Shown: positions 1 through 11,811, counted from the stretch's first letter. The stretch is DNA of 64,000 nucleotides from Gautieria morchelliformis (GCA_015179125.1 WHVA01000229.1:105771-169770); one strand, 5' to 3'. A program made the numbers and translations. Notes: generated from the letters alone by a model not told the origin.

Positions 1-1636
1 GACCTCGTGAGCAATTGCAGACTTGCCGGCACCCGCAACATCGGGCAAGAAGAATATCCGGGGGGTGTCGTCGCTATCCTCCTGGTTGACCCACTCACAT
101 ATCTGTGCGACAACCTTCTCCCGAGTACCGGGTAGACATCCCTTATTAGGATTGAAACGAGCTCCCTGTGCGTGGGGCATGTCATTAAGTTGAACTTCCC
201 CGGCTGGTTGCAAGGTGTATTAGCCTGGGGAAAGGTCCCAAATCAGAAAACTCGCCGATTTCCTCGACAACATTCAGAACACGCAGTACAATGATTTCAG
301 TATGAATCACGGCATGCTGTTGTAACTCCAACTTGAGTTTGCTGAAATATTCCTGATATTGTTTGACCTTGCTGTCGACATCCGACACTAAATTTTTGGC
401 AGTTCTTTTCCCTGAATGATGGTCATCAGCTATGGCCCCCTGGCAGTGGGTCCAACATACAAAAACCCTCTGTTTCTGCGTAGGCGCGGACAAAGTAGCT
501 GCACTCTAACGTCTGTTGCGCCAAGGCTAAGATAATTGGCTTCTGCGATTCAATTTTCTTCGACGGCTCTGCCGGATGGACGAATGCATACGTGTCTCCA
601 ATAATTTTCGCCAGACGATGGATGCTATCGTCGCGGTCCATCTGAGCAATGATAACCTAAATAGATTCAACCCCAGATGTCAGCTATATCTATCTGATTG
701 GTGTATGTCATAGACGTACCTTGTGTGCAAGAGACAGAATAGACCATGCCATGTTTGCATAAGGATGGGCCTAGAATAAAGCAAACCGTGTCCATGAGAT
801 GACCTGGGAGACCCCCGGCATTTGAACCATACCTCTGAGGTCTTATCCACGATCTCGGTAAACAGCCTGATATTGTTCAGGAGGAGAGCCCAAGACGCCG
901 ATATTGTATTGAAGGTGTCGACGGCGGAAGTGTCGACATCGACCCCAACCGCTGCATCAACGATTAGGGACTGCACCGGGTTCATATTATCGACCTCTTT
1001 CGTTCCGCTGACTGCTTCGCTCAACTCGGCCTCCTGTGCCTCGTCGGACGTCGCGAAAGACGAAATGGTGAACTCTAGGACAGTCTGAACCTCATGCATC
1101 TTCCCTGCCTTATCGGGTTTTTGCAGTTTGCGAGCAACGGCTGCCGTGTTCGATGATTACACGTGTATTCCGCCGATGAGCGAAAAGGACTGACCTCCGG
1201 TTGCTCCTTCCGCAAGCAGCAACTGAATCCTTTCCTTCGTACCTATGTAATCATCACGTCCGATAGTATGACGCCCATATACTTCAATTTCCAACACAGA
1301 AGACCCATTCAAGTGGTAGCTATGTATGGATTTAAGATCATATTGAGACAATATCACTGGAATTAAACGCACAAATAGAATGGCTCATTCCACGAGGCAG
1401 TATTGCCTCTAGCAGCTGACGCAGCTTTCTGGAATATCCCTATCGACGAAGAGTTTCACGAAGCAGCGACTGGGACGCTTGCCGAACAGTTCGACGTTGG
1501 GAATATGGGAACATTTCAAGTCTGTTGTCGATGGCCAAGAGTCAGTATACAATGCATAGCGCAAATGAAATAGCCTTTCCTGCAACTTTGATTGCTGCAG
1601 CAATCCTTCGGGGTGGAGAGTGAACACTTGGCTCAC
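1..1636 (-). pseudogene. C2-NACHT NLR-like gene, N-terminal part (copy 1), running off the left edge
   Basis: Read on the minus strand, this encodes the front half of a fungal NLR-like STAND NTPase, a family thought to act in non-self recognition and cell death. In order: a C2-like segment (about 1500-1200, with VELFGKRPSR and GNTASWNEPFY), a linker, a helical region, then the NACHT P-loop GAGKSAIAHEV at the window edge. Exons with clean GT-AG borders can be placed: one ending at 1195 (GTCAGT), then 1140-833, 770-720, 656-461 and a piece starting at 411. These splice to HPYANMAWSILSLAHK, then VIIAQMDRDDSIHRL, then a codon-split W-K-R. The join between about 240 and 200 is unresolved. The C2 part looks broken: the ATG of copy 2 is ATC here, with a 1-bp insertion beside it and another near 1370. 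The NACHT-proximal exons look sound, so either the 5' end decayed or another start is used. Confidence 0.75.
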
Positions 1637-1760
1637 TAGAAAAGTGATCGTGGACTACTGTGCCCTTATCGTTGCCCTTAACGTTGTTCATTGTTCAGTG
1701 TGGTGGGTGGTAGGTGGTAGACAGAAAAACGACGAGAGGCACCGCATGGCACTCCGTACT
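1637..1760 (-). promoter_or_regulatory. Upstream region shared with NLR copy 2
   Basis: This DNA 5' of the NLR copy aligns in inverted orientation with about 63600-63720, just upstream of the second copy. Shared blocks include gtgatcgtggact and a run around ggtgggtggtagg. It probably holds the promoter, but I see no clear TATA box. Confidence 0.45.
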
Positions 1761-1784
1761 TCGGACCTGTCATCGAAGCGAAGG

Positions 1785-1855
1785 TGAGTGCCGTGGGAGC
1801 TGCAGCCTACGATGTGAGTGCCGTGGGAGCTGCAGGCTTCGATGTGTGTGCCATG
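1785..1855. repeat. About 30-bp tandem repeat, two and a half units
   Basis: The unit gtgagtgccgtgggagctgc plus about 10 bp occurs twice in full, followed by a partial third copy. The minus-strand reading is a repeated HGTHI..CSS motif, but I see no surrounding gene, so coding use is doubtful. The stretch from here to 2248 shows nothing else I can support. Confidence 0.6.
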
Positions 1856-2248
1856 TGTTCCTGATATCAAGAATGTGAGAACTTGATCATATGTGTACAG
1901 CGCACAGTCGTGGGAAACTGTACTGATGCAGTGACGTAACATTTTCCCACGGGGTGAGTGACTTGCCATCATGGCAGAGCATGTCTGACACACATTATTG
2001 TTGCATCACAACCAAAAGCTGTGTACGCCTCGGACAGTAGGTCAATTTAACAAGCGCGGGGACCAAAGCCGATAGGCAAGTTACAGAACCATTTCATGAA
2101 TGGTATGCTGAATCATAGCCCGGAGAGCCTCGTATTGCACTCGCCAATCGGTACATCCAACCGTGCGAGTCAGATGTGGATAAAGTATATCTGCTTACTG
2201 TTCAAACAAGAAGTAGCCTCTTTGCCGGGTACGGAAGTTAGGGAACTG

Positions 2249-2635
2249 CTACACCTGCCTAATTCTATCGGGTGACAACTCCTCGGGTGCATAACCCTCC
2301 CCGTCCGACCCACTACTCGCATTAAATCGGCTTGGCGCTACGACTTGCATTTGAAGTGGAGATTTGAATGGCACATGCTCAGGATCCATGAATGGGTTTG
2401 GATCCCGAAAGACAATGGGTGCGTCAGCGTGAAAGGCATGAAAATATTTCAAAGAGTGCATGTGGTGGTGATGCGAAGGTGTGCCGTCTGTAAGGCAGGG
2501 CGCTGGATCGCCCCGTGCTACAGCATTTCCCGCAGGCATGAAGTGGGCTGCCTGCACGGCCTGGGCAAGTTGCATGGATCCGTTGTCGCGCCCACGACAC
2601 GCATCACCGCAAGGAAGATCGAGGATTTCACCCAC
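2249..2635 (-). CDS. Unrecognised ORF, 128 codons
   Basis: An open frame with a plausible amphipathic segment (GSMQLAQAVQAAHFMPAG) and a His cluster (HHHHM). I do not recognise it. Its upstream end overlaps the 70-bp block at 2540-2610 that recurs inverted near 63400, so it may be a fragment of a dispersed sequence rather than a gene. No introns, partner domains or promoter could be assigned. Overlapping open frames on the other strand make the coding strand uncertain. Confidence 0.2.
   Translation of the reverse strand: MGEILDLPCGDACRGRDNGSMQLAQAVQAAHFMPAGNAVARGDPAPCLTDGTPSHHHHMHSLKYFHAFHADAPIVFRDPNPFMDPEHVPFKSPLQMQVVAPSRFNASSGSDGEGYAPEELSPDRIRQV
2540..2610 (+). repeat. Short block repeated inverted at 63360-63435
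   Basis: The core gcacggcctgggcaagtt, followed by ggatccgttgtcgcgcccac, recurs on the opposite strand near 63400 with few mismatches. It extends the inverted homology between the two window ends beyond the NLR promoters. Confidence 0.65.
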
Positions 2636-2639
2636 GCGG

Positions 2640-3270
2640 CTGCCGCCTTTCGATTCTCCAGACCCCTTCCCGCAGCAACATCTGCCGCCCTACCCCCCCA
2701 CCCAGTGTGCAGCTGCTCCAGGACGACGCGTAACGGCACATGCTGTCCGAGTCGCGTAGCATCCGCCCTGTCGGTCCGGGGTCGCGACCCATGTCGAAGG
2801 CACTACCGCCGTGACCCGTTTATTTTCCGCGAAACTCGGGTGGTGCTGTCCCTGCAAGTGTAGTCCCGCGCCCGCTGTGGCACAGCCCCCTGCACCGCGG
2901 TACACACCCCCTTGCTCAGCAGAGGCTGCCGCCGTCCCCTGGCCCCCTACCTGCCGCGCCATTCCCGACACTGTCATCCATGCCAAACGTGATGGACACT
3001 GTTAGAATGATGTCAGAAGTAATCGGAGAAGGCGCATTAACTCGAGCACAGAGGCAGACTCGACTCGACTCGCGGTGCGCATTGAATCGAGCGCAGGACA
3101 AGACCGATAGAAGCCCATATCTCTTCTGTAAGGCTTCCAAATCCAACCCAAGCGCCTCTGCGCCTATCCTCGACGGCGTGTTAACGCGTGCTCCAGCTGC
3201 TCTCAAAGCTCCAGCGGTACGCGGCACCGGACGCGCTCAGCCTGCGCAGTTTGCCCGTGAACTCAAAGCG
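2640..3270. other. GC-rich stretch without a recognised gene
   Basis: Several overlapping open frames on both strands give Ala/Pro/Arg-rich proteins of the kind produced by GC-rich non-coding DNA. None carries a motif I can name. Confidence 0.4.
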
Positions 3271-3277
3271 GTTCATC

Positions 3278-3379
3278 ATGTCGTTCTCAGGGCGAGGTCG
3301 AGCGTCAGAACCTGAGAAAGCGTGGTTCGGCTCGTCGACGTCGACTTTGTTGGCGCCGTCGTGGGAGACAGCGCGAAAG
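3278..3379 (+). CDS. Possible first exon of an unknown gene
   Basis: An ATG opens 34 codons (start MSFSGRGRASEPEKAW, end LLAPSWETARK) and stops exactly at a consensus donor GTGAGT. Composition and the sharp donor look exon-like, but no downstream exon could be joined with confidence. It may be a relict first exon or a captured fragment. No function is assigned. Confidence 0.3.
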
Positions 3380-3380
3380 G

Positions 3381-6300
3381 TGAGTGAGGGGGCCTAGACT
3401 GGGGTATGGAGAGCGGCCAGGCTGGTCTCCGGCTGGCGAGGGCGAGGGCTCCGGAAACGGAGAAAATCAGGGATCGGCGGCGACGGCTCCATGGACTGTG
3501 AATATGCTTGTGACCCAGTACTATGATACCTGCCACACGCAAGGGGAACGTGGGAGTAGACGTTGACGTCGAAGGAGATGTTGATCTGGAAGGACCACAA
3601 AGCTGAATCAGGCCTGATTCACTGATGAACCGCAATCATACCACTGTTGCTGGAAATGAGTACTACAACAAATATCGCCCTTCGCCGTGCCTATGGTGCT
3701 GTAGCGACCCCCATTTCGAGGGGTTGGCATTAGGCACAACGGAATGTACACTTCGGTAGAATTTACGGAAAAAGTGATCACCGAGGACGTTGACATTGAT
3801 CCACGATTGGGACATCCATGGTGCATGTGGGGGGATAGTCACGCTGCTATTGTGACATCCCCTCGAGTCTTCCTTTATCTGGGATTGTTTGAGCTGTGGT
3901 GTGGAACGTTGCTTCGGGCCCACTCTTTTAGGCGTACCCATGGTACTGTGCTGCTGCCCTGTTCAGGATTGCCCGATTTCGGTGCGGCGGCGCGTACACA
4001 GCCTTCGGTACGGCATACGTACTAACTTGGAGTCACTCCCGTGGTCCCCGTGAGCCTGGGATAGGGAGCGGGGTGGGTCGGGGTGACAGAATGGTCAAGG
4101 ATATGTGGGTCGGATGTGGTTTGAGTCCTGCGTGCTGGGATGCCCGGCGACGTGGCTTCCATAATTCTGCGAGCTTCGGCCGGACTGAATCAGTTGTGAG
4201 ATCTGGGCGCGTACGCGCCCAGTATCCACAAACCCAACCGTTTCACCGGCGTGCTGGATGCGACGCCTGTCTGCGCATGGTACAGCGAGGGCCTGAGAAA
4301 CGCGGTGATGCTGCTTGCGCGAGGGAGTGATGGCTAGATCAGGCAGAAGACGTTTCGGAATAAGTGGGCCCTTCAGGGAATGAGCCAAATGTATCAGGTG
4401 AATGTCTATCCGCGAAACACAATCGGCGTCTACCGAACCGTGGATGTACTTATGATCAACGTCCATCGGGTGACTGAGGAGTTACGTGCAGCGGTCCTTT
4501 GCGGCTGGTCGCTTTGCTTGTGTGTCGAGGGTTAACGGTTGGGACTGGCATGGGGCGTTCCGCCAGCATCACACACCGTTACAGCAACGCAAAACCAGCA
4601 CACGGTACGTGGTTTGGAAATGGGGCTTGTTATGAAAGACGCAGGACGCAAGGATTCAGGCACAAGCCACGTACGATCCAGTACTCAAGTACTCACCAAG
4701 GTCGAAGGAACCAACACCATATATCCTCTAACGTGCCTTCCTCTCTGACTTGCCCCATCCACCCCTGGCCTCTAATTCATATACTCCTCGACGACGTCAC
4801 TGTATCAATTTAACCTTTGGCGAACGAATCTACGCCGTATCGTCACCCTTTTACTAGCGTGTGCTTCCAACGAAAGAGTTCGAGAGCAAAGACAAGCTTT
4901 GCTCTCAAAACTCTTTCATTTCGTCCCCCAAGCTCAGACATGAGAGTATTATTTTGCCCCGCTTCCGAAGCAGAGTTAGTGCTGCGTCGTTGCTTACACT
5001 CCCCTATGATTTCGGACATATTATTGCAGGCGAACATCACGCGTGGTACGGGTGTTGTGATTTTGACTTGCGCTCCCCGGGGCTGTTAGATAGTGACAGT
5101 TGGGGTCATGGAGTGGTGCCAGGGAGACTTCTCGCGGACATTTGAGTCGCAGGCTTGCCGTCAGTCGCCGTGATTATTCGGAATGGGCTCGGACGTGGGA
5201 TCTGGTGACATGCGATGGAAGTAACTACTGCTGGTGTGGCTGGCTACACTTATAGACGTCCGTATGGTGGGAGTGTGGTGTGACGGGACGTGGATGGTAA
5301 TGGCCGCTAATGTTATATGTATGTCCGTCTCGCGGGTGTGCAATGATGGGTCAGCAAAGCAGATAATCTCCCGCAGGCTGGGAGCCTGGGGATGGTGATG
5401 TCACGGAAGGAGTCAGGATCTGGGCCAGACACGGAAGGGCGAAGGGGAAGATATATGACAGAAGATCTGGATGCGGTGTAGAGGGTGGCCGGGCGGTGTA
5501 CGGTATTTCCGCGAAAAGGAATTGATTGCTCACGCGCATGTGGAAACGCCGATTTTCAGGCCCACGTTATCTCTGACGCGCGTCTTACCTGACTGGGTGG
5601 AGATTGCGTTGAGTATTGCGCGTGGATTATGCATGCTACGCGTTGGTGTGGACAAGTCTTGGCACGAATCATCAGAATAGCGCTTGGGTCGTGCTCTTGT
5701 AGGTGGTTGTGAGACAACTAGGACGCGAGTCGCGACGCACTGTACAGTTACCCAGAACGTGACTCCTCAGAAGCCACTGCCACCATAAGAGCCCGTGGAG
5801 AACCGGCTACTTATCACGGTTGTGTATATAAATAGACAGATCACGCCGCGTATCACCGCAGCACCCACTCGCGCACCCTAGACTAAAGTCCCCGATCCCG
5901 ACGCTAAATCCGAACATTCCATAATAAGAATCTCCACCTCGGCCTCGGGCCTCTGTGCGCTGCGCGCTACTCACATGAACACGTCACTGCTTCGACGGAA
6001 GCAGCGATCAATGGAAGCATCCAGCGCCAATCTCCAACTGACAACAGAAGCACAGACAGCGGCAAGTTGCCAAGATCAGGGGGAAGAAGCGCAAGAAGTG
6101 AAGTAGTCAGGAACCCGAAGCTAGGAACCCGAGGCCAGGAACCCGAACTTAGGACCCAGCAGTCAGGAACCCAAAGTCGAAGCAATGCGCTAAGCGACAC
6201 GTGGCGCCATGCGGACAATTCATCTCTCAAGCGCCGGAACAGTCACGTGGGAGAAACCGTCGTCTGGGGGACACAGCAGAACCTCGGATACGCAGAGCAG

Positions 6301-8229
6301 AGAGGACAACGCGGTATGTGTCTGCCTCCTCATAGCGCATCCATCCCGACACAGCACTGCCCACGCCCATCCACTACACGCTGCGTGGCACGTAGATAGA
6401 CAGGTTGCGGCCCCGCGGCCCCGGGGGGTTGAGGGCCGACGCACAGGCTCTTGAAGAGGCCGGAAAGAACGGCCAATGGAAGGCAAAGGTGGGTGGGTCA
6501 GAACATGTCGCGCATGGTTATGTAAGGTGACGACAGAAAGAGGAAACCAAACGGGCTCATCGAGTCTCGCCTTCACCCTGCATCCACTGCCAAGCCACCC
6601 GTTTCTAGACGGTCGGTCACCCAGCTCGGTTCACCCAGTGGAAGAACCCATCTGACGAAAAGGGTAATAGCTATGCACCGTCCTCAGACGGGGGATGCGC
6701 ACTCACTCCCCCACTCTGAAACCATCCATCTCGACACGAGACAGGGACCATGCAGCATGAAAAGATAAGAAACGACGACGACGCTAATGCCGGAGGCACG
6801 AGTCAAATTCCCTCCGAGAGAAGAAGAAACACTCCCTGAGAATGCGAGCACGAAGCACACGACAAACATGACGAAGGAACACTCACCCCAGCGGCGTCCT
6901 CAAATCAACCCACCCTATCCTTCTCCAGCCACAACCTGTCCTCACACGAATTGCCCATACCCTCAGCGTCGCCAGCAACCTCCTCCCTGTCATCAACGTC
7001 CTACTCGGCCGCCGTGGGGTACACGGAACGGGCGCCATATGCCAGCATAGGCGTTGAGGGTAGCCATTTTATGCTGGGACTGCTGGCCGTTGTGGGGAGG
7101 GCCCGGTCGAATTGACGGAGGTGGACCCAGGTGACGCCGTGGTGATGGAGCAGTGGGTGAAGGGGAGACGTGGACGGGGACTTTAAAAATTGGCTTCGGT
7201 GCCATTTTGTGGAAGCAGCAGCGCTGCGGCAGTTTTTTTTTTTTTTGGTGCTGATCCTGGGCTCGGGTTCTGCACGGTGCCGACGGAATCACTACCGTCC
7301 TGACCCCCTCGCGGTCAAATTTAAGGTATCCGCCTCAACGAAGGCCTCCCTCCAAGCATGTGTCGAACGCGAGCTGTTTACGCTCAACACTAGCCATGCC
7401 ACGGCCGCATGCGTCAGACTCACGCCGGCTGGGTTAGGATGAGTGTGAGCCGAATTGACTCAGGATCGACTCATTGACTCCTTGACGCACTGAAGTCTCG
7501 ATGTGTCATCCACCATACTCATTGAATGAGGTTTCGTCCGTCATTCATCGGTCGTGCCAGGCATTGTCTTGCCGTTTCATCGTCTCATGTCGTTCTCTCA
7601 TCCTTCCATCTCATTTTCATCCTGTCGTCCTCTCATCTCATCGTCACACCCCCGTCATTCTCCCCTGTCTCAGAGTCCATGTGGGTGTGCGAGCGTGGAC
7701 GCTCGTCATTCCGAGTCGTCCCACTCCGCTCATTGCATCCTATTGTCCTCTCACCGTCGCCTGCATCACATCCTCTAGCTCCAGCGACACCCAACGGCAC
7801 CATTTAACCCTCCTCAACTCCAAGGGCCAAGAGAAACGAGGGACCCAAGAACAGCACGACATTCCCGACACATGGCGTAGACTGCGCACGTGGGCGTTCG
7901 ACAGGTAGATGTGATGATGTCATGTGGTGTAGGAGTGGGTGAAGGCAAGAGTACTGTTTATATGGAGAGGAGTTGTGTGATGGAACGGGAGGCAGAACAG
8001 CAAGCGGAATGGAAAGAGACAGGAAGGAAACGACAACGATGGAACAACAGGAAAGGTGAAGTGCCAACAAGCAGTCGGTACTAGCTCAGGGAGAACAAAC
8101 CCGCACACGGACACGGTGCGGCACACCACCAGGGGTCCGAACTTAGTGGGAAGAGGGAGAAACCGTGGAAAGTGGATGAAGAGTGGCCCAGGACAGATAT
8201 AAGCTAGGGTCGGAGGGTGGATAGAAAGA
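3381..8229. other. About 4.8 kb with no gene I can support
   Basis: Open frames here are short, compositionally biased and lack family motifs. The minus-strand frame at 4095-4466 is the longest with ordinary composition but is unrecognised. A TATA-like tatataaat lies near 5826 and a run of about 14 T near 7232. This may be old decayed repeat DNA. Confidence 0.4.
4872..4917. repeat. Inverted repeat able to form a hairpin
   Basis: Arms gaaagagtt.gagagcaaag and ctttgctctc.aaactctttc pair around a 5-nt loop, with one small bulge. The inner 10 bp are perfect. It could be a remnant of a small inverted-repeat element or an RNA hairpin. Confidence 0.6.
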
Positions 8230-8430
8230 CTCTAGCAATAGACAGTTATTGAGAATCGCCAGTTACGCCACACATGACAGCCCCGATCAGGCACGCGCCA
8301 CGGGATCACGATTACGTCACACATCGATTACGCTATGGGATCACGATCACGCCACACGATCAAGATCACCCCTCGGTCATCAATAATGCCACGGGATCAC
8401 GATCACGCCACGATCATCAATGGGTGCCCT
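8230..8430. repeat. Degenerate tandem repeat (GGATCACGATCACGCCACA-like)
   Basis: Several imperfect copies of a unit built from gggatcacgatcacgcca and catcgat/catcaat follow one another. It is non-coding simple-repeat DNA. A short TA run lies at about 8459-8470. Confidence 0.55.
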
Positions 8431-8807
8431 GATCGGCGTGGTCCTGAGCGCTCTCGGTATATATATATATCGGCTACTCAAGCTCGGTGATATAAGAAAG
8501 AAGTATTGAGAGTACCGACTTGGTCAACCATTGTCAGGATGGTAGGAGAATTAATCGTACCTTTCAGGCGCTCCATATCACGCCTGACATGTATATTCGA
8601 GTATTTCCCTGAATAGCCCTGAAATGACGTTGCCGGTCGTTACATCCCATACCCGAATAGTCCTGTCTACGATCCCGACACAGTCCCTTTGCCGTGCTGC
8701 AACAACGCTACAGAGCTGACCGCGTTGGTGTGGCCCTCGAATGGTCCAGAAACGACCTCGCCGGTTGTGGTATCCTTCGCCAAGATCATGTCGTCAACCC
8801 CCGAGAC

Positions 8808-9745
8808 TTTTGGGAATAATATATCAGATATATCAGAACAGATATATTTGATGACTCAGGGAGTTGGGACTCTTCGTGCACCCCTGTGCACGGTATATGC
8901 GCGAGCTGACTAAGCTCTGTGGAGCGAGTGCGTCACTGATTGATGTAGGTCACGTGACCGAGTCGATAGAAGATTGGTGTCGATCCGAAGAACAGTCAGA
9001 TCAAAAGCGTTCGCTTTTGAGATAGTATAGAGTAAACAGTGATAGTAGACTCTCAACCAAGAATTGGAATAAACTATCAACAAATGAGCTCTGTAGCTAT
9101 CAAACAAGTCTACAGTTACTTCAGGAGGTGAAACAGCAATTCTGGATTGTTCTGGGTAATATTCTGGATTTTTTGTTCATACATTTATGGTAGCTACTTA
9201 TACTAAAATAGTAGTGACTACCAGTGTTCAAGATAGTAACAGAATGGGTCAGGATAATGTGGAAATGCTCTACAGGCTGCATACAGCTGTGGAGCAGGAA
9301 CAATGATGGGGATACTTGTCCTACTGACAAGTATCTAAGATGGGACCTTGGAGCAATGTACAAAGCCCCTTTCAAAATGTAATACAGCTCGTAATCAGTG
9401 GAGCTGGTCAGGGGAATAGAATAGAAAAGAAATCATGTGTGTCCTGTGCTGTGTGCCTACAGCAGCCTTGGCAAGGCATTTGCCATCTCTGTACCTCTCT
9501 CCTGAGGTAGCTATTCAGTACATCCATAGATAGGACAGTGTACTGTAATCTCCATCGTGTCCGATGTCTCTGTATGGGTCTATTAGTCCCATAGCAATAT
9601 TTCTTCTGACCAGGGCCCAGGTGCCTGCTTTCCAGGGCAGGCACTGCTACTGGTGCATGGATTATTTCTCCCAGATGTTAGCTCAGTTAGACGATTGTAT
9701 AGACCTTAGAATAATGCTTGATATAGCTATCCATTTATTCTAACA
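8808..9745 (-). mobile_element. Solo-LTR-like repeat with 5-bp target duplication (copy 1)
   Basis: This 938-bp unit is nearly identical in inverted orientation to 25239-26173. It is flanked by the direct repeat GAGAC (8803-8807 and 9746-9750). In the minus orientation it starts TGTTAGAATAAATGG and ends in ...TATTATTCCCAAAA, which are imperfect inverted termini. A 5-bp duplication is typical of LTR retrotransposon integration, so a solo LTR is the best reading, although the 3' end is not the usual CA. An open frame of about 78 codons is conserved between copies, but I do not think it is a gene. Confidence 0.7.
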
Positions 9746-10088
9746 GAGACGATCCGTCCTCCGTCTTGACAGAACACCACAGAGTAAACAGACAGATGAA
9801 TTGTGGTTGAAAGGTCCTGAAACGAGGCAGATCGTGTTGGGATCTGCGGACAGCATGACCCAGAGTATAGGATGCAGAGACTCGCCTTACCATCAGGAAT
9901 GGGTGTAACCTTCGAATCACTTTGAAACTGCATTGTCAGTCTCTGGGTGCCACACCCGGTTAGTATTCTCTGGGCTCAGGCTGGGCCCAAAAGCGTGGGG
10001 TTGGGCTCGTCAAATTCCGAGGCCCGCCCTGACCCGAGCCCTGGTCGGGCTCGGGCCTGCGTGGGAAGTAGATACCGCACACGCACAC

Positions 10089-10310
10089 CTTCTCCACCGT
10101 TTGGGTTAGTATTCGCGCCATGTTCCAATATCAGCCGAATGACGTCAACGTTACCACCATACGAAGCCGCTGACAATGCAGTGCCATGGTGGCGGACCCG
10201 TGTGAGGAGGACATACCTATTGCGTGCTAAGATGTGTGTCAGAAGACTGCTGTCAAGAAGCACGGCAAGTATCTTTCACAATGCTCATTATGGCTCCAAT
10301 GTCGGCGCAA
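10089..10310 (-). pseudogene. Ankyrin-repeat fragment
   Basis: The minus strand reads HGTALSAASYGGNVDVIRLI followed by LEHGANTN, one full ankyrin repeat of the fungal type. It ends at a possible donor (GTGTGC) after NGGEG. A preceding half-repeat (GADIGAIMSIVKDT) lies in a different frame at about 10260-10310, so a frameshift or lost intron separates them. Ankyrin repeats often form the sensor end of fungal NLR proteins, so this may be debris of a third NLR. It cannot be the C-terminus of copy 1, which runs off the left edge. Confidence 0.6.
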
Positions 10311-10752
10311 CAGAGATCGTGCAGCGAATGCCAGGCTCTGTACATCGTCGGCGCTGGCCGCGCCCGCGGCTCGGGTCTGCGTGCCTGGGATCGCCGTTTT
10401 CACATGCCCCGTCATTTCATTTCCTGTCACACGTGGCAGTCCGAATCCCCCACCCATGGACCCACTAACCTAAAATATTTTACATCACGTGATATTACCA
10501 CCATGTCAACCCACAACGAACAAGGATGCGTCCACAATATATCTAAATTTACTTACTACTCTAAAAAAATTTCTTTTTCCTTGTCTCCTCACGCTGAGTT
10601 GCATGCAAGTCAACAACAGTGTGGTTCCATTTACTCTTCACGACACTCGGCAGCTACCTTCGTCTCATCCCCTGATCCGGCCGCTGCGACCGCCAGCACG
10701 CTCCTCAAGACAGGAGGTAGAGTGAGCGCACGCCCGCGGTGCACGTCGATGA
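10311..10752. other. Unassigned DNA left of the MITE
   Basis: Contains open frames in both directions with no motif I recognise. The last part could be exonic sequence of the gene whose fragment reappears at 11203. Confidence 0.3.
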
Positions 10753-11148
10753 CACTGCAGGCATTGAAAGGTTTTCTGGTCTGAAAAACTGCCAAAAAAA
10801 CTGTAAAGATTCTCCTAATATTTTTAGGGTTTTTTATGTAAAAAAACTATAATAAAATTTTATGTTTTTATTAGAATTTGTCGATCAAGAAAATTGTAAA
10901 AAATTCAAAGTTTTTTGCAGGGATTTTTATGGGTTTCTTTGGGTTTTCACAAAGAAACTTATAAAAACATATAAAAAACCCTGGAAAAACTTTAAACTTT
11001 TTTACAGTTTTCTTGCTCAACAAATTCTAACAAAAACACAAAAGTTTATTAAAGTCTTTTTACATTAAAAACACTAAAAAAATTTGGAATATCTTTACAG
11101 TTTTTTTGACAGTTTTTCAGACCAGAAAATTTTTATATGCCTCCACTG
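10753..11148. mobile_element. 396-bp palindromic CACTA-like MITE (foldback element)
   Basis: The whole element is one long imperfect palindrome: the left half (ttttctggtctgaaaaactg, then a ctgtaaagat block, then ttttattagaatttg) matches the reverse complement of the right half over about 190 bp per arm. Ends are CACTGCAGGCAT on the left and, inverted, CAGTGGAGGCAT on the right. It is flanked by a 3-bp duplication TGA (10750-10752 and 11149-11151). CACT(A/G) ends with 3-bp duplications are hallmarks of the CACTA (CMC/EnSpm) superfamily. It has no coding capacity, so mobility would need a transposase in trans. The AT-rich arms contrast with the GC-rich flanks. Confidence 0.85.
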
Positions 11149-11202
11149 TGAGTGGCAGTCTGCCCACGGAATGGGGACTCGGCATCTCCTTCTTCCTGCC
11201 AG

Positions 11203-11309
11203 CTGCACTTGCCGGGAATTCGACAAGCTCGCCGACGGCATGCCCAGCCAGCAGGGGCTCAAGGCCGTGCCCAAAGAGGACTTGGACAAGAAGCACAAGG
11301 GGAAAAAGC
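11203..11309 (+). pseudogene. Exon fragment cut by the family A retrotransposon
   Basis: After an acceptor (CTGCCAG) the plus strand reads EFDKLADGMPSQQGLKAV then a Lys-rich end (DKKHKGKK), with third positions almost all G or C, as in a real exon of this genome. It stops at the left LTR at 11310. The MITE lies just upstream. I do not recognise the protein. The segment after the right LTR (17598-17790) has the same codon bias and strand and may be its continuation. Confidence 0.45.
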
Positions 11310-11811
11310 TGTCAGGGGACACCCTGTTTTCCATTTCCAGTTCCATTTCCAGTTCCGACACCACACCCAGTTCTGACTCCATTTCCGACTCCGCTTCCGG
11401 TTCCGATTCCATCTCCGCCTCCGCTTTCGGAAATGATTCCGCTCCTGGGAGAACTTCCACCAGTTCTGTTCGCCTCGCCAGTTCCACTCCAATTTCCAGC
11501 TTCCACTCTCGGAACAGTGTCAGAAATCAAGCAACTCGTGTAATAGGTGGCATCAAGGGTCGATCAAGGGTCAGGGTGGTCAGGGTGGTGCAGGGTTGAT
11601 GGCGGGTGCCAAGTGTTGTCCCTGGCTGCGCAGCGTAGTATAATACGGGCTCGCTGACATTGGGGGTCCTTAGACTTTTCTCTTTGGATTTCCCCTTGTC
11701 AGGTGAGAATCCCCTCTCTTGTATGCTCTGTTCATTTATACATACTTTGGATTTCCCCTTGTCAGTTGTGTGGTAGTGTGATCTCCACAACTAGCCAGGG
11801 TTGCCCTTACA
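11310..11811 (+). mobile_element. Left LTR of family A Ty3/gypsy element
   Basis: Starts TGTCAGGGGACACC and ends CCCTTACA, and matches 17091-17597 with few differences plus a small indel in a TTCC-rich block. U3 contains repeated TTTCCA/AGTTCC/GATTCC motifs. The flanking 5 bp (AAAGC left; GTCAT after the right LTR) do not match, so no target duplication is visible. Confidence 0.9.

Noticed and set aside
2345..2863. 172-codon plus-strand ORF as a gene
   Set aside because: Arg/Ala/Pro-rich shadow of GC-rich DNA, overlapping open frames on both strands and a block repeated elsewhere.
7501..7908. Ser/His-rich ORF of 135 codons
   Set aside because: Pyrimidine-rich low-complexity DNA (tcatc/ctcat runs) open in three frames at once; no gene signal.
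9408..9644. A conserved 78-codon gene in the 935-bp repeat
   Set aside because: Conservation between copies covers the whole repeat, non-coding parts included, and no motif is present.
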